64,000 nt of DNA, taken from NCBI GenBank assembly GCA_964554535.1, contig CAZKPB010000013.1:1-64000 (forward strand). The letters are read 5' to 3'. Positions 1-8,177 of this stretch are shown here, piece by piece. How positions within the stretch are numbered: position 1 is the stretch's first letter; every line of letters starts with the position of its first letter. A program made the position numbers and the translations under genes. Origin of the DNA: DMER64 sp964554535. GTDB taxonomy: Bacteria > Bacteroidota > Bacteroidia > Bacteroidales > UBA932. The notes under the pieces are model-generated. The model was given only the letters and a program-made list of their open reading frames with translations, searched no databases and was not told the DNA's origin.

Positions 1-269
1 ATTTGGGTATGGTATACGGTATTGAGATTGACGCGCAGGACAACGTGACGGTCACCATGACTTTCACGGCACCTAACTGTCCCATGGCCGACGAGGTGCT
101 GGAAGAGGCCCGTATAGCCGTGGCCGAGGTTCCCGGTGTGAAAAGTGCCCGGATCAATTTGACCTTTGAACCGCCTTGGAACCCGTCTATGATGAGTGAA
201 GAAGCCCTGTTGGAAACGGGACTGTCCGGGATGGATATGGAAGGGTTTCCTTCAATGGACATATATTGA
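1..269 (+). CDS. SufT-like MIP18/DUF59 family protein, 5'-partial
   Basis: This is the 3' part of a gene that begins before the window; the reading frame is open from base 3. The 88 visible residues show the MIP18 (DUF59/PaaD-like) fold pattern: a GLVY-like strand (here GMVYGIEID), TFTAPNCP with the family's conserved cysteine, and a helix followed by PGVKSARINLTFEPPWNP. Family members help iron-sulfur cluster assembly (SufT in bacteria). Here the gene lies 24 kb from the suf operon and directly ahead of folK, whose ATG overlaps its stop codon by one base, so the two are probably cotranscribed. The TTG at base 3 is very unlikely to be the real start, because conserved family sequence is expected before it. 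The family call is firm; the exact role is inferred. Confidence 0.8.
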   Translation, partial: LGMVYGIEIDAQDNVTVTMTFTAPNCPMADEVLEEARIAVAEVPGVKSARINLTFEPPWNPSMMSEEALLETGLSGMDMEGFPSMDIY

Positions 270-691
270 TGCAGACGACCGGCGGTAGGCACACGGCTTA
301 TTTGCTGCTTGGCGGCAATCTGGGCGACCGTGCCGCGTGGTTGCAACGCGCGGTGGAGTGTCTGGGCCGCGTGGGCGCAGTGACAAAAGCCTCGGCCGTG
401 CAGGAAACGGAGCCCTGGGGGTTTGACCACCCGGTGCCCGAGTTTCTGAATCAGGTGGTATGTCTTGAGACCTCACTTGACCCGGAAGCGTTGCTGCAGG
501 AGTGTCTCCGGATAGAAAGGGAACTGGGAAGGGAGCGGCCGCAGGACGGCGGGTACGCCTCACGAAATATAGATATTGATATTTTGCTTTACGATACGCT
601 CCGCCGGAATTCTCCCACGCTGGTGCTGCCGCACCCGCGTCTGAAAGAACGGCCGTTTGCGCTGGAATTATTGGCGCAGGTGCTGCCGTAA
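269..691 (+). CDS. folK: 2-amino-4-hydroxy-6-hydroxymethyldihydropteridine diphosphokinase
   Basis: FolK transfers pyrophosphate from ATP to 6-hydroxymethyl-dihydropterin in cytosolic folate synthesis. The 140-residue length is normal for the family. Visible signatures are LGGNLGD (14-20) at the N-terminus, ETEPWG (46-51) in the pterin-binding region, and the RNIDIDIL stretch, whose Asp102 and Asp104 correspond to the magnesium-binding aspartates. ATG at 269 shares one base with the preceding stop (TGATG), which favours it over the TTG three bases earlier. Transcription is probably continuous with the SufT-like gene, while glyQS downstream has its own promoter element. Confidence 0.95.
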   Translation: MQTTGGRHTAYLLLGGNLGDRAAWLQRAVECLGRVGAVTKASAVQETEPWGFDHPVPEFLNQVVCLETSLDPEALLQECLRIERELGRERPQDGGYASRNIDIDILLYDTLRRNSPTLVLPHPRLKERPFALELLAQVLP

Positions 692-706
692 TAGAAAATT
701 ATCACG

Positions 707-714
707 TACATTTG
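707..714 (+). promoter_or_regulatory. Bacteroidota -7 promoter box for glyQS
   Basis: TACATTTG matches the Bacteroidota -7 consensus TAnnTTTG and ends 20 nt before the glyQS ATG. No clear TTTG-like -33 element stands at the usual distance. Confidence 0.55.
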
Positions 715-734
715 AAAGATTATTTGTTTACAAA

Positions 735-2276
735 ATGACACAAGACGAACTTTTTAAAAACATTATTTCGCATTGCAAGGAATACGGATTTATTTTCCCC
801 TCAAGCGATATTTACGATGGCCTGAGTGCTGTGTATGATTATGGCCAGAACGGGTCTGAATTGAAGAATAACATTAAAAAATACTGGTGGGACGCTATGG
901 TGCGGATGCACGAGAATATCGTGGGCATAGATGCCGCCATTTTCATGCACCCCAGGGTATGGGAAGCCAGCGGTCACGTGGGAGCCTTCAATGACCCGCT
1001 GATTGACAATAAAGATTCCAAGAAACGTTACAGGGCCGACGTCTTGCTTGAAGATTATCTGGCCAAACAGGATGAAAAAATAGAAAAAGAGGTGGCCAAG
1101 GGGCAGAAACGTTTTGGTGACGCTTTTGACCGCGAACAATTTCTGGCCACCAATCCCAACGTGTTACGTGTAAAAGTCAAACGGGACGAGGTGCACCAGC
1201 GTATGAAAGACGCGTTGAATGCTAATGATTTGGCGGCCCTGCGTCAACTGATTATAGACTGCGAGATAGCTTGCCCCATTTCCGGCACCAAAAACTGGAC
1301 CGAGGTACGTCAGTTCAACCTGATGTTCAGCACCCAGTTGGGCAGTGTGAGTGAAGGCGCCTCTCAAGTATACCTGCGTCCTGAAACCGCTCAGGGGATT
1401 TTTGTGAATTTTCTGAATGTGCAGAAAAGCGGCCGCATGAAGATTCCTTTTGGCATTGCCCAGATAGGGAAAGCGTTCCGCAACGAGATTGTGGCCCGTC
1501 AGTTCATTTTCCGCATGCGCGAGTTTGAACAGATGGAAATGCAGTTTTTTGTACGTCCCGGAGAAGAAATGCAGTGGTACAATTACTGGAAGAGCCACCG
1601 CCTGAGTTGGCACAAGTCGCTGGGCCTGGGTGACGACAGATACCGTTTCCACGACCACGACAAACTGGCCCATTATGCCAACGCCGCCGCTGACATTGAA
1701 TTTGCATTTCCCTTTGGATTCAAAGAACTGGAAGGGATTCACTCCCGTACCAATTACGACTTGAGCCGCCACGAAGAATTCAGCGGGCGCAAGATGCGTT
1801 ACTTTGATGCCGAAACCAATGAGAATTACGTACCCTATGTAGTGGAAACCTCCATTGGTCTGGACCGTATGTTTTTGTCCGTACTTTCCAGTGCCTATAC
1901 GGAAGAAGCGCTTGACGGCGGAGAGACCCGCGTGGTGCTCAAGATTCCGGCCGTGTTGGCTCCCGTGAAGATAGGAGTGTTGCCGTTGATAAAGAAAGAC
2001 GGCCTTCCGGAGATGGCACACGATATTTTGAAAGACCTGCAACTGGAATACAATTGCCAATACGATGAAAAAGACAGCATCGGCAAACGTTATCGCCGTA
2101 TGGACGCCATTGGTACTCCGTTCTGCCTGACGGTGGACCATCAGTCGGAAGACAATACGGTGACCCTGCGTGACCGGGACACTATGCAGCAGGAAAGGGT
2201 GGCCATTGCCGACCTGCGTGAGATGATGGACAAGAAGTTGAATATCCGTTACTGGTTGGAAAAGATAGAAAAATAG
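735..2276 (+). CDS. glyQS: Glycine--tRNA ligase, single-chain type
   Basis: A class II aminoacyl-tRNA synthetase of the homodimeric type (not the alpha/beta GlyQ+GlyS type), charging tRNA-Gly. The 513-residue length is typical for this type. Motif 2 is visible as FRNEI around residues 253-257, followed by FRMREFEQMEMQFF; the PETAQGIFVNF segment and the late SIGLDR motif 3 region complete the catalytic core, and an anticodon-binding domain follows from about residue 410 (IGVLPL onward). The ATG at 735 is chosen because the longer open frame upstream overlaps folK and encodes non-family sequence, and a -7 promoter box lies between folK and this ATG. Confidence 0.96.
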   Translation: MTQDELFKNIISHCKEYGFIFPSSDIYDGLSAVYDYGQNGSELKNNIKKYWWDAMVRMHENIVGIDAAIFMHPRVWEASGHVGAFNDPLIDNKDSKKRYRADVLLEDYLAKQDEKIEKEVAKGQKRFGDAFDREQFLATNPNVLRVKVKRDEVHQRMKDALNANDLAALRQLIIDCEIACPISGTKNWTEVRQFNLMFSTQLGSVSEGASQVYLRPETAQGIFVNFLNVQKSGRMKIPFGIAQIGKAFRNEIVARQFIFRMREFEQMEMQFFVRPGEEMQWYNYWKSHRLSWHKSLGLGDDRYRFHDHDKLAHYANAAADIEFAFPFGFKELEGIHSRTNYDLSRHEEFSGRKMRYFDAETNENYVPYVVETSIGLDRMFLSVLSSAYTEEALDGGETRVVLKIPAVLAPVKIGVLPLIKKDGLPEMAHDILKDLQLEYNCQYDEKDSIGKRYRRMDAIGTPFCLTVDHQSEDNTVTLRDRDTMQQERVAIADLREMMDKKLNIRYWLEKIEK

Positions 2277-2288
2277 ACACTTCTGACT

Positions 2289-2693
2289 GTGCGTAAAGTA
2301 TTTATACTTTTGTATGTTGCCTATATGGCGGCTTGCGTGTACCTGATGTTCTCCAGGGCGGACACCTTGGAACAGATGCAGGGCTCTGGTACCATTATCA
2401 GGCTGAGCGAGGTCTGCAAAGTGAAACCGGACAAAATACTTCACGCCCTGTTGTTTATTCCCATAGTTCCGCTCACCTGGCTTGCGTTCCGTCCCCAATG
2501 GGCCGTCACCAAAGTAATGCTGTTGTGGGCAGGCGTGTTTTTTGGGCTGCTTACGGAAGGAATCCAGCATTACATTTCCTACCGTACGGGCGACTTAGCC
2601 GATGTGGCGGCCGATGTGGTGGGCAGTGTGCTGGGGATGCCGTTTATCTTGCTTTCCTATGTGTTTTACAAAAAAGGTAAACACGGAATCTGA
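2289..2693 (+). CDS. VanZ-like family membrane protein
   Basis: A 134-residue protein with about four hydrophobic segments, consistent with an inner-membrane VanZ-like protein. The family hallmarks are KPDKILHALLF near residues 43-53 and a glutamate-containing TEGIQHY plus GDLADVAADVVGS toward the C-terminus. VanZ-like proteins are linked to glycopeptide or teicoplanin resistance in a few Firmicutes, but no function is known for most Bacteroidota members, so no resistance role is claimed. The start is GTG at 2289, 12 nt after glyQS; the first in-frame ATG would remove part of the first membrane helix. It ends 4 nt before the next ABC transporter gene, suggesting one transcript. Confidence 0.85.
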   Translation: MRKVFILLYVAYMAACVYLMFSRADTLEQMQGSGTIIRLSEVCKVKPDKILHALLFIPIVPLTWLAFRPQWAVTKVMLLWAGVFFGLLTEGIQHYISYRTGDLADVAADVVGSVLGMPFILLSYVFYKKGKHGI

Positions 2694-2697
2694 CACC

Positions 2698-4386
2698 ATG
2701 ATTAAACAACTGCAACACATTTTTTCCAAAAAACAACAATGTCGGTTGTGGGGATATGTGTTTCTGTTGTCGTTCGGAGCGTTGCTGGATACGGCGGCCA
2801 CGGCACTCATGTATCCGCTGATGAAGGCGGTGGTGGGCGGAGAATATGTGCTGGCGGGTATCTTGTTTACGGGCCGCAAAATTGCCTGGCTGGCGCTGGC
2901 CATGGGTTTTATGTATGTGTCGCGCGGCATTTACAGGTATTTCATAAACAAAGGGATTTACACTTTCAAAGCGGTGGCCCAGACTTGTTTGACGGACCGT
3001 CTCTTCAGGGGATATTTGCACAGGCCTTATCTTTACCATCTTCACAAATCGGGAGCCGAGATCCAGCAAAGCGTAACGCAGGATGTGTCGTATACATTTG
3101 CTGCCGTAATGGGTTTGCTGCATATATTGTCCGAGTCGTTGACGGCCGTTTTGCTGATGATTTTGTTGTTGTGTATCAATCCCTTGTTGACGCTGCTGGC
3201 GGGAATACTTATAATCTCCGTGTTGCTTGTAGTCAATCAGATAATTGCCCGGCGGATAACAACAACCGGTGAGGTCGCGCGCATAAAATTTGTGCAGATG
3301 CTGCGTGGTATCCAGCAGGGATTGGGGGGACTTAAGAGTGTCAAGGCCAACCGCCGTGAAGATTTTTTTGCAGACAACTATGCGCGGCAGTATGAGGATT
3401 TTTCCATGGCAAACCGCAAGTACGCGCTATTGGCCCAGCTGCCCCGCCTAGCGGTGGAAACCGGTTGCATGGCCGGTTGTTTTGTGCTGGTGGCCGTTTT
3501 ATTGTGGAAAGGTGTTCTTCTGGATTCGCTGTTGCCCTCCCTGGCCACCTTTGCCCTGGCAGCGGTACGGCTTATGCCGGCCGCCAACCGGGTGAACAGC
3601 GACATTACTCGGCTAAAATTTTCCAAACCCTATGTGCAGGCTGTCTACAGCGCGTTGCAGGAGACGGCGGGATTGGATGAAAAAATTTTTGGGAGCAAAG
3701 TTCCCTGCAACCCTGACGGCAAGGAGCCGGACTCTTTGCACGAAGCAGTAGAAGCCATTGACGTTTCCTTTCAGTATCCCGAACAGACGCAACTCTTGTT
3801 TTCTCATGTCAACTTGCGGATACCGGCGGGCAAGTCCGTCGCGCTTACGGGGCCGACCGGGATTGGAAAAACCACACTGGCCGACCTCTTTCTGGGATTA
3901 CTTGTGCCCCGGAGCGGAGTCATTTTGGCGGATGGCCGCGATATCTCTCAAGAACCGCAGTGGTGGGCCCGGCGGGTGGGGTATGTGCCTCAGCAAATCT
4001 ATTTAACGGAAGGCACGTTGAGGGACAACGTGGCGTTTGGAGTGCCTTCCGGGAGTGTGGAGGATGATTATATCTGGAAATGCCTGGAAGATGCCGGTGT
4101 AGCTTCTTTTGTGCGTACGCTTCCACAAGGGCTTGATACAAAGGTGGGAGAAAGGGGTATGCGTATATCCGGAGGGCAGCGGCAACGTATTGGTATAGCT
4201 CGCGCGCTCTACATCCGCCCGCAATTTCTGGTATTGGACGAGGCTACTTCTTCTTTGGATACGGATACCGAGCAGGTGGTTATGGAGGCTTTGACAAAAC
4301 TTTCCGGCAAAATGACGTTGCTTGTCATTGCCCACCGCCAAACTACGGTGCAGAAATGTGACTATACCTATTCCTTGTCCAAATAA
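2698..4386 (+). CDS. ABC transporter, fused permease and ATPase (exporter type)
   Basis: A 562-residue half-transporter of the MsbA/HetA-like exporter class, expected to work as a homodimer in the inner membrane. Roughly residues 1-310 hold the membrane domain (hydrophobic segments near 20-45, 60-80, 135-185 and 245-290). The ATPase domain follows, with Walker A GPTGIGKTT near 384-392, a Q-loop region GYVPQQ, signature ISGGQ near 490, Walker B FLVLDEATSSLD near 509-520 and an IAHR switch histidine. The substrate cannot be read from sequence; lipids, peptides or polysaccharide precursors are all possible. ATG at 2698 is preferred because the longer frame is VanZ-overlapping shadow sequence. 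Confidence 0.92.
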   Translation: MIKQLQHIFSKKQQCRLWGYVFLLSFGALLDTAATALMYPLMKAVVGGEYVLAGILFTGRKIAWLALAMGFMYVSRGIYRYFINKGIYTFKAVAQTCLTDRLFRGYLHRPYLYHLHKSGAEIQQSVTQDVSYTFAAVMGLLHILSESLTAVLLMILLLCINPLLTLLAGILIISVLLVVNQIIARRITTTGEVARIKFVQMLRGIQQGLGGLKSVKANRREDFFADNYARQYEDFSMANRKYALLAQLPRLAVETGCMAGCFVLVAVLLWKGVLLDSLLPSLATFALAAVRLMPAANRVNSDITRLKFSKPYVQAVYSALQETAGLDEKIFGSKVPCNPDGKEPDSLHEAVEAIDVSFQYPEQTQLLFSHVNLRIPAGKSVALTGPTGIGKTTLADLFLGLLVPRSGVILADGRDISQEPQWWARRVGYVPQQIYLTEGTLRDNVAFGVPSGSVEDDYIWKCLEDAGVASFVRTLPQGLDTKVGERGMRISGGQRQRIGIARALYIRPQFLVLDEATSSLDTDTEQVVMEALTKLSGKMTLLVIAHRQTTVQKCDYTYSLSK

Positions 4387-4390
4387 ACCG

Positions 4391-4398
4391 TAACTTTG
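4391..4398 (+). promoter_or_regulatory. -7 promoter box upstream of the ABCG-like gene
   Basis: TAACTTTG fits TAnnTTTG and ends 7 nt before the ATG at 4406, predicting a leaderless or nearly leaderless transcript in the 19-nt gap between two ABC transporter genes. Confidence 0.5.
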
Positions 4399-4405
4399 AT
4401 AAGAT

Positions 4406-6397
4406 ATGAACGACATTATTTTATCCGGTTTACTAAACCTGTTTGCGCTGTTTGGCGCGTTATCCGGCATAGAAAGAGAAAAAGCTTCCGAAATCATCAG
4501 TACTTACCTCAGCCGGCATTTTGGAGTACGCATCCTGGACACCTACCTGGGTTTGTACAATGACCTTAGGGACTTGTACGACCAGATGCCTTCGCTGGAC
4601 AAGGACAAAATCATTGCGGGAATATGTGAGGGCTTGCGCAAAAAAATTCTGGCCGAGGAACAAGCGCTGCTGTTGTTGCGGTTAATGGAATTTTCCGCAA
4701 TGAACCCATCCCGGCTGTCAGACAACAAAGATTTGTTTGTGAAAGTAGGCCGGCAATTTGGGATGAATGAGGAAGAGGTGGGCCAATATATGACGTTTGT
4801 CACACAGGGAGAATCCGAGCGGGTGAAAGTCCTGACCCCCGAGGGGCTGGATGGAGAAATTCGGCTGCTGGAACTGCCCGGATTCAATAAAATGGTTTTC
4901 AGCTATCGCGGTAAAGATGTGGTGCTGATGAACGATGTGCCGGTACTCAGCGGGGCTTTTCAGGTGTGGCAACAGAGCGGCGTACTTAAAAGTTCGCGTT
5001 GTACCCCGCTGTATTTCAGCAGCGTCAAGGCTGCGTTTGGGCAGGGTGCCACCGGAGAAGTCATTGAATTTACCGGGCGCGACATTAACTTCAGGTTCCC
5101 CAACAGTGACAATGGGATGCACAATATGTCCTTTACCCTGCGTTCCGGCGAACTGGTAGCCATTATGGGAGGCGGAGGGGTGGGAAAATCTACACTGCTG
5201 AGGTTGCTCAACGGCAACATTGTCCCCCAAGAAGGTGAAATACTACTGAACGGTAACTCCATATACCACAGTGAAGTGCAGCAGTTGATAGGCTATGTGC
5301 CCAAAGATGAAATGCTGGTGGAAGAATTGACCGTATACCAGAATTTGTGGTACACGGCCCGTCTGTGTTTTGACGGAATGGGTGCGGCCGAGTTGGACCA
5401 AAGGGTGAATGACGTGTTGACGGACCTGGAATTGTCGGCGGTCAAAGAATTGAAAGTGGGGTCCGCGTTGAACAAGACCCTCAGTGAAGGGCAACGCAAA
5501 CGGCTCAATATAGCGCTTGAACTGATTCGTCAACCCGCCGTGTTGTTTCTGGACGAGCCCACTTCCGGCCTCAGTTTTACTGACAGTGAAAAGGTGATTA
5601 ACCTCCTCAAGGAACAGACTTATCGCGGGCGGCTGATTGTGGTGAGCATCCACCAGCCTTCTTCAGATATATACAAATTGTTTGATCGGCTGTGGCTTTT
5701 GGACAAAGGCGGATATCCGGTATATGACGGGAATCCCATAGAAGCCATTACGTATTTCAAGCGGGCGGTGCATTATGCCGACTCGGAGGCCAGTATATGC
5801 GCCCTATGCGGCAATGTGAACCCCGAGTTGGTGCTCCATATTATTGATGCCAAAGCGCTGAATGATAGCGGACAGCTTACGGAAGAACGGAAAGTGACCC
5901 CGCAACAGTGGCACCGACAGTATTTGGACAGCCGTCCCGGGCAACTTGCCGTGGAACCGCGTGGCGTACCTCCGTCACACCAAAAGAAACCTAATGCGTG
6001 GAAACAATTCGGAATTTTTCTGGAGCGGGATATCCGGACCAAACTTACCCATACTAAAAATTTGCTGATTGCCTTGCTGGAAGCCCCTGCGCTGGCGGTC
6101 ATTGTAGCTTTTCTGACGCGTTATGCGCCGGAAACCGGTTATACTTTGTACGACAACAAGAACCTGGTGTCTTTCTTATTTATGGCGGTGATAGTGTGCC
6201 TTTTTATCGGGATAAATATCAGTGCGGAAGAAGTATTTAAAAACAAGGCCCTGCTTAAGCGGGAGCGTTTTTTGCGCCTCAGCCGCAGCAGTTATATCTG
6301 GTCCAAGATGCTATACTTGCTGGGTTTGTCGCTGGTGCAGACCCTGCTGTTTGTTTTGGTGGGAAACACCGTAATGGGGATTCACGTTCTGTATTAA
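4406..6397 (+). CDS. ABCG-like ABC transporter, apparently C-terminally truncated
   Basis: A 663-residue protein. Residues 1-150 are a helical cytoplasmic region resembling the TerB-like N-terminus of related Bacteroidota transporters. An ABC ATPase follows with Walker A GGGGVGKST near 255-263, signature LSEGQ near 359, Walker B VLFLDEPTSGL near 378 and switch histidine in SIHQPSSD, as in ABCG/White proteins. Only about three membrane segments follow (near 552-572, 590-612 and 635-660) before the protein stops. From recollection of the family, full-length relatives are roughly 1000 residues with several more membrane helices, so the permease looks cut short. The stop codon is embedded in the base of the downstream terminator. 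A -7 box sits just upstream. The substrate is unknown, and the protein may be non-functional. Confidence 0.82.
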   Translation: MNDIILSGLLNLFALFGALSGIEREKASEIISTYLSRHFGVRILDTYLGLYNDLRDLYDQMPSLDKDKIIAGICEGLRKKILAEEQALLLLRLMEFSAMNPSRLSDNKDLFVKVGRQFGMNEEEVGQYMTFVTQGESERVKVLTPEGLDGEIRLLELPGFNKMVFSYRGKDVVLMNDVPVLSGAFQVWQQSGVLKSSRCTPLYFSSVKAAFGQGATGEVIEFTGRDINFRFPNSDNGMHNMSFTLRSGELVAIMGGGGVGKSTLLRLLNGNIVPQEGEILLNGNSIYHSEVQQLIGYVPKDEMLVEELTVYQNLWYTARLCFDGMGAAELDQRVNDVLTDLELSAVKELKVGSALNKTLSEGQRKRLNIALELIRQPAVLFLDEPTSGLSFTDSEKVINLLKEQTYRGRLIVVSIHQPSSDIYKLFDRLWLLDKGGYPVYDGNPIEAITYFKRAVHYADSEASICALCGNVNPELVLHIIDAKALNDSGQLTEERKVTPQQWHRQYLDSRPGQLAVEPRGVPPSHQKKPNAWKQFGIFLERDIRTKLTHTKNLLIALLEAPALAVIVAFLTRYAPETGYTLYDNKNLVSFLFMAVIVCLFIGINISAEEVFKNKALLKRERFLRLSRSSYIWSKMLYLLGLSLVQTLLFVLVGNTVMGIHVLY

Positions 6398-6431
6398 AAA
6401 AGAGGGTGACCGGAAAGTCATCCTCTTTTTT
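6396..6431. terminator. Bidirectional intrinsic terminator between ABC gene and tRNA-Pro
   Basis: A near-perfect 15-bp stem (one G-T pair) runs from the A-tract at 6396-6401 through GAGGGTGAC, with a six-base loop, to GTCATCCTC and a T-tract at 6426-6431. A-tract and T-tract flank both sides, so it can end transcription of the ABC gene and of the minus-strand tRNAs. Confidence 0.85.
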
Positions 6432-6446
6432 GTGTTTTTATTGATG

Positions 6447-6520
6447 TCGAGGTGGCCCGACTCGAACGGGCGACCCCCTGCTCCCAAAGCAGGAACGCTA
6501 ACCAACTGCGCTACACCTCG
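6447..6520 (-). tRNA. tRNA-Pro (anticodon TGG)
   Basis: The minus strand folds as a 74-nt tRNA: acceptor stem CGAGGTG/CACCTCG, anticodon stem CCTGC/GCAGG around loop TTTGGGA (anticodon TGG) and a T-arm with GTTCGAG. The discriminator is A and CCA is not encoded. It is probably cotranscribed after tRNA-Ser. Confidence 0.95.
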
Positions 6521-6584
6521 TCGTTAAAAAACAGGCGGCGCATTGCGCTGCCTGTCCCTTGGTACCCTTTGCTCTTTCTTGCTC

Positions 6585-6674
6585 TGGCGGTGAGAGGGGG
6601 ATTCGAACCCCCGGTACCCTTGCGAGTACGTCAGTTTAGCAAACTGGTGGTTTCAGCCACTCACCCACCTCACC
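6585..6674 (-). tRNA. tRNA-Ser (anticodon GCT)
   Basis: The minus strand folds as a class II tRNA with acceptor stem GGTGAGG/TCTCACC (one G-T pair), anticodon loop TTGCTAA (anticodon GCT), a long variable arm and T-loop TTCGAAT. The discriminator is G. Unlike the other two tRNAs here, CCA is encoded (6585-6587). The outermost anticodon-stem pair reads C-A, a mismatch. Confidence 0.95.
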
Positions 6675-6696
6675 AAACCTTTTCGTAAGGGGAGTG

Positions 6697-6704
6697 CAAA
6701 GGTA
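6697..6704 (-). promoter_or_regulatory. -7 promoter box for tRNA-Ser/tRNA-Pro
   Basis: On the minus strand this reads TACCTTTG (TAnnTTTG), 22 nt before the tRNA-Ser 5' end, consistent with a short transcribed leader on the tRNA precursor. Confidence 0.6.
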
Positions 6705-6715
6705 ATTATTTATTT

Positions 6716-7675
6716 TTATTTGGCAATGTTTTCACGCATATCGGTATCTGCCTGAATGTTTTTCATCCGGTAGTAATCCATTATGCCCAAATTACCGTGG
6801 CGAAAGGCTTCTGCCATAGCCAGGGGGATTTCGGCCTCGGCCAGAATCACTTTGGCGCGGGCTTCCTGAGCTTTGGCCTTGTTTTCCTGTTCCAGGGCCA
6901 CAGCCATGGCGCGGCGTTCCTCGGCTCGGGCCTGAGCTATATTCTTGTCTGCATTGGCCTGGTCCATCTGCAGGACGGCGCCGATGTTCTTGCCCACGTC
7001 AATATCGGCAATGTCAATGGACAGAATTTCAAAGGCGGTTCCGGAGTCCAACCCTTTTTCCAGTACCACTCTAGAAATGTAGTCTGGGTTTTCCAACACG
7101 GATTTGTGGGAAGCCGCGGATCCGATACTGGATACAATACCTTCTCCCACGCGGGCCAGAACGGTTTCTTCGCCGGCACCTCCCACCAATTGTTTGATGT
7201 TGGCGCGGACGGTGACACGGGCCTTGGCTATCAACTGGATACCGTCTTTGGCCACGGCGGTGACGGGCGGCGTGTTGATTACTTTGGGGTTAACGGACAT
7301 CTGTACGGCTTCAAACACATCACGGCCGGCCAGGTCAATGGCGGCGGCCATCTTGAAATCCAGAGAGATGTTGGCCTTGTCTGCAGAAATAAGGGCGTTC
7401 ACCACTTTGGTGACATTCCCTTTGGCCAGATAATGCGCTTCCAGCGCGTTGGCGTCCAATGTGAGGCCGGCTTTTGTGCCGGTTACCATTGCCATTACAA
7501 TAGTGCTGGGGGGAACTTTCCTCCAGCGCATAAGTACCAATTGCACCAAAGAGATGCGGACCCCTGAAATCAGGGCCTGGAACCAGAGGGTAACCGGGAA
7601 AAACCACAGGAGGATGAATAATCCTACAATTCCTACGGCAATCCACATTAGGGCTACAGCTGAACTTGTCATCAT
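6716..7675 (-). CDS. floA: Flotillin-like protein FloA
   Basis: A 319-residue SPFH-type scaffold protein of the FloA (YqfA/UPF0365) family, which organises membrane microdomains. One N-terminal membrane segment (about 8-35) is followed by the SPFH region and an Ala/Glu-rich coiled-coil stretch near 235-285 (QARAEERRAMAVALEQE). Length and the GLTLDANALEAHYLAKGN region fit the family well. It lies 32 nt downstream of the NfeD-like gene on the same strand. NfeD-like and flotillin genes are commonly paired in bacteria, supporting a joint membrane role. ATG at 7675 is used; a second Met directly follows it. Confidence 0.94.
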   Translation of the reverse strand: MMTSSAVALMWIAVGIVGLFILLWFFPVTLWFQALISGVRISLVQLVLMRWRKVPPSTIVMAMVTGTKAGLTLDANALEAHYLAKGNVTKVVNALISADKANISLDFKMAAAIDLAGRDVFEAVQMSVNPKVINTPPVTAVAKDGIQLIAKARVTVRANIKQLVGGAGEETVLARVGEGIVSSIGSAASHKSVLENPDYISRVVLEKGLDSGTAFEILSIDIADIDVGKNIGAVLQMDQANADKNIAQARAEERRAMAVALEQENKAKAQEARAKVILAEAEIPLAMAEAFRHGNLGIMDYYRMKNIQADTDMRENIAK

Positions 7676-7707
7676 AATTTAAAAAGTTGTTAATTAATAT
7701 CTGTTTA

Positions 7708-8172
7708 TTATTCCACGGGCATCACCATAATGCGTAGACCGTCAATGGCGGTGACCTTTATGGGAGTTTTAGGCTGGATGAGGCCTTGGGCGGCATACAC
7801 CGGGACGGTAGTGTTTCCAAAGCGGGCGTTACCCCCCGGACTCAGACGGGTAATGCTTACGCCTTCCATACCCACACTTACACCCAGGTCATCCGGTGAG
7901 GGAGTGGCCTTTTTGTCTATCTGTTGCTTGAGGGTGATTTTGCGCCACGTTTTGGAACGCAGGATAAAGAACACCAGGATGCCGCATACGGCCAACGCGG
8001 AAAAGAGTACAATAAATCCCACAAACATACCGTATTGAGTGAACGCCAGGGCAATGGCGCCAATAAAAGCAGCCAGGCCCAGCACACCGGCAATACCAAA
8101 GCCCGGAATGATGGTGAGTTCGGCCACCAATAACAACAGCCCGATGAGGATAAGAGTAATAATGAAAGCCAT
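7708..8172 (-). CDS. NfeD-like membrane protein (flotillin partner)
   Basis: A 154-residue protein with an N-terminal hydrophobic block of about three membrane helices (residues 1-75) and a C-terminal OB-fold-like domain (about 95-154) with GMEGVSITRLSPGGNARF, the NfeD signature. It is the short form without a ClpP-class protease domain. Its neighbour downstream is floA, the usual association for this form. The start lies only 5 nt after the stop of the SPOR-domain gene, so the three form one operon. Confidence 0.88.
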   Translation of the reverse strand: MAFIITLILIGLLLLVAELTIIPGFGIAGVLGLAAFIGAIALAFTQYGMFVGFIVLFSALAVCGILVFFILRSKTWRKITLKQQIDKKATPSPDDLGVSVGMEGVSITRLSPGGNARFGNTTVPVYAAQGLIQPKTPIKVTAIDGLRIMVMPVE

Positions 8173-8177
8173 AATAA

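Noticed and set aside
1164..2570. Long minus-strand open frame opposite glyQS
   Set aside because: It is the reverse complement of a clear synthetase gene, its His/Gln/Phe-rich composition is that of antisense translation, and no motif was recognised.
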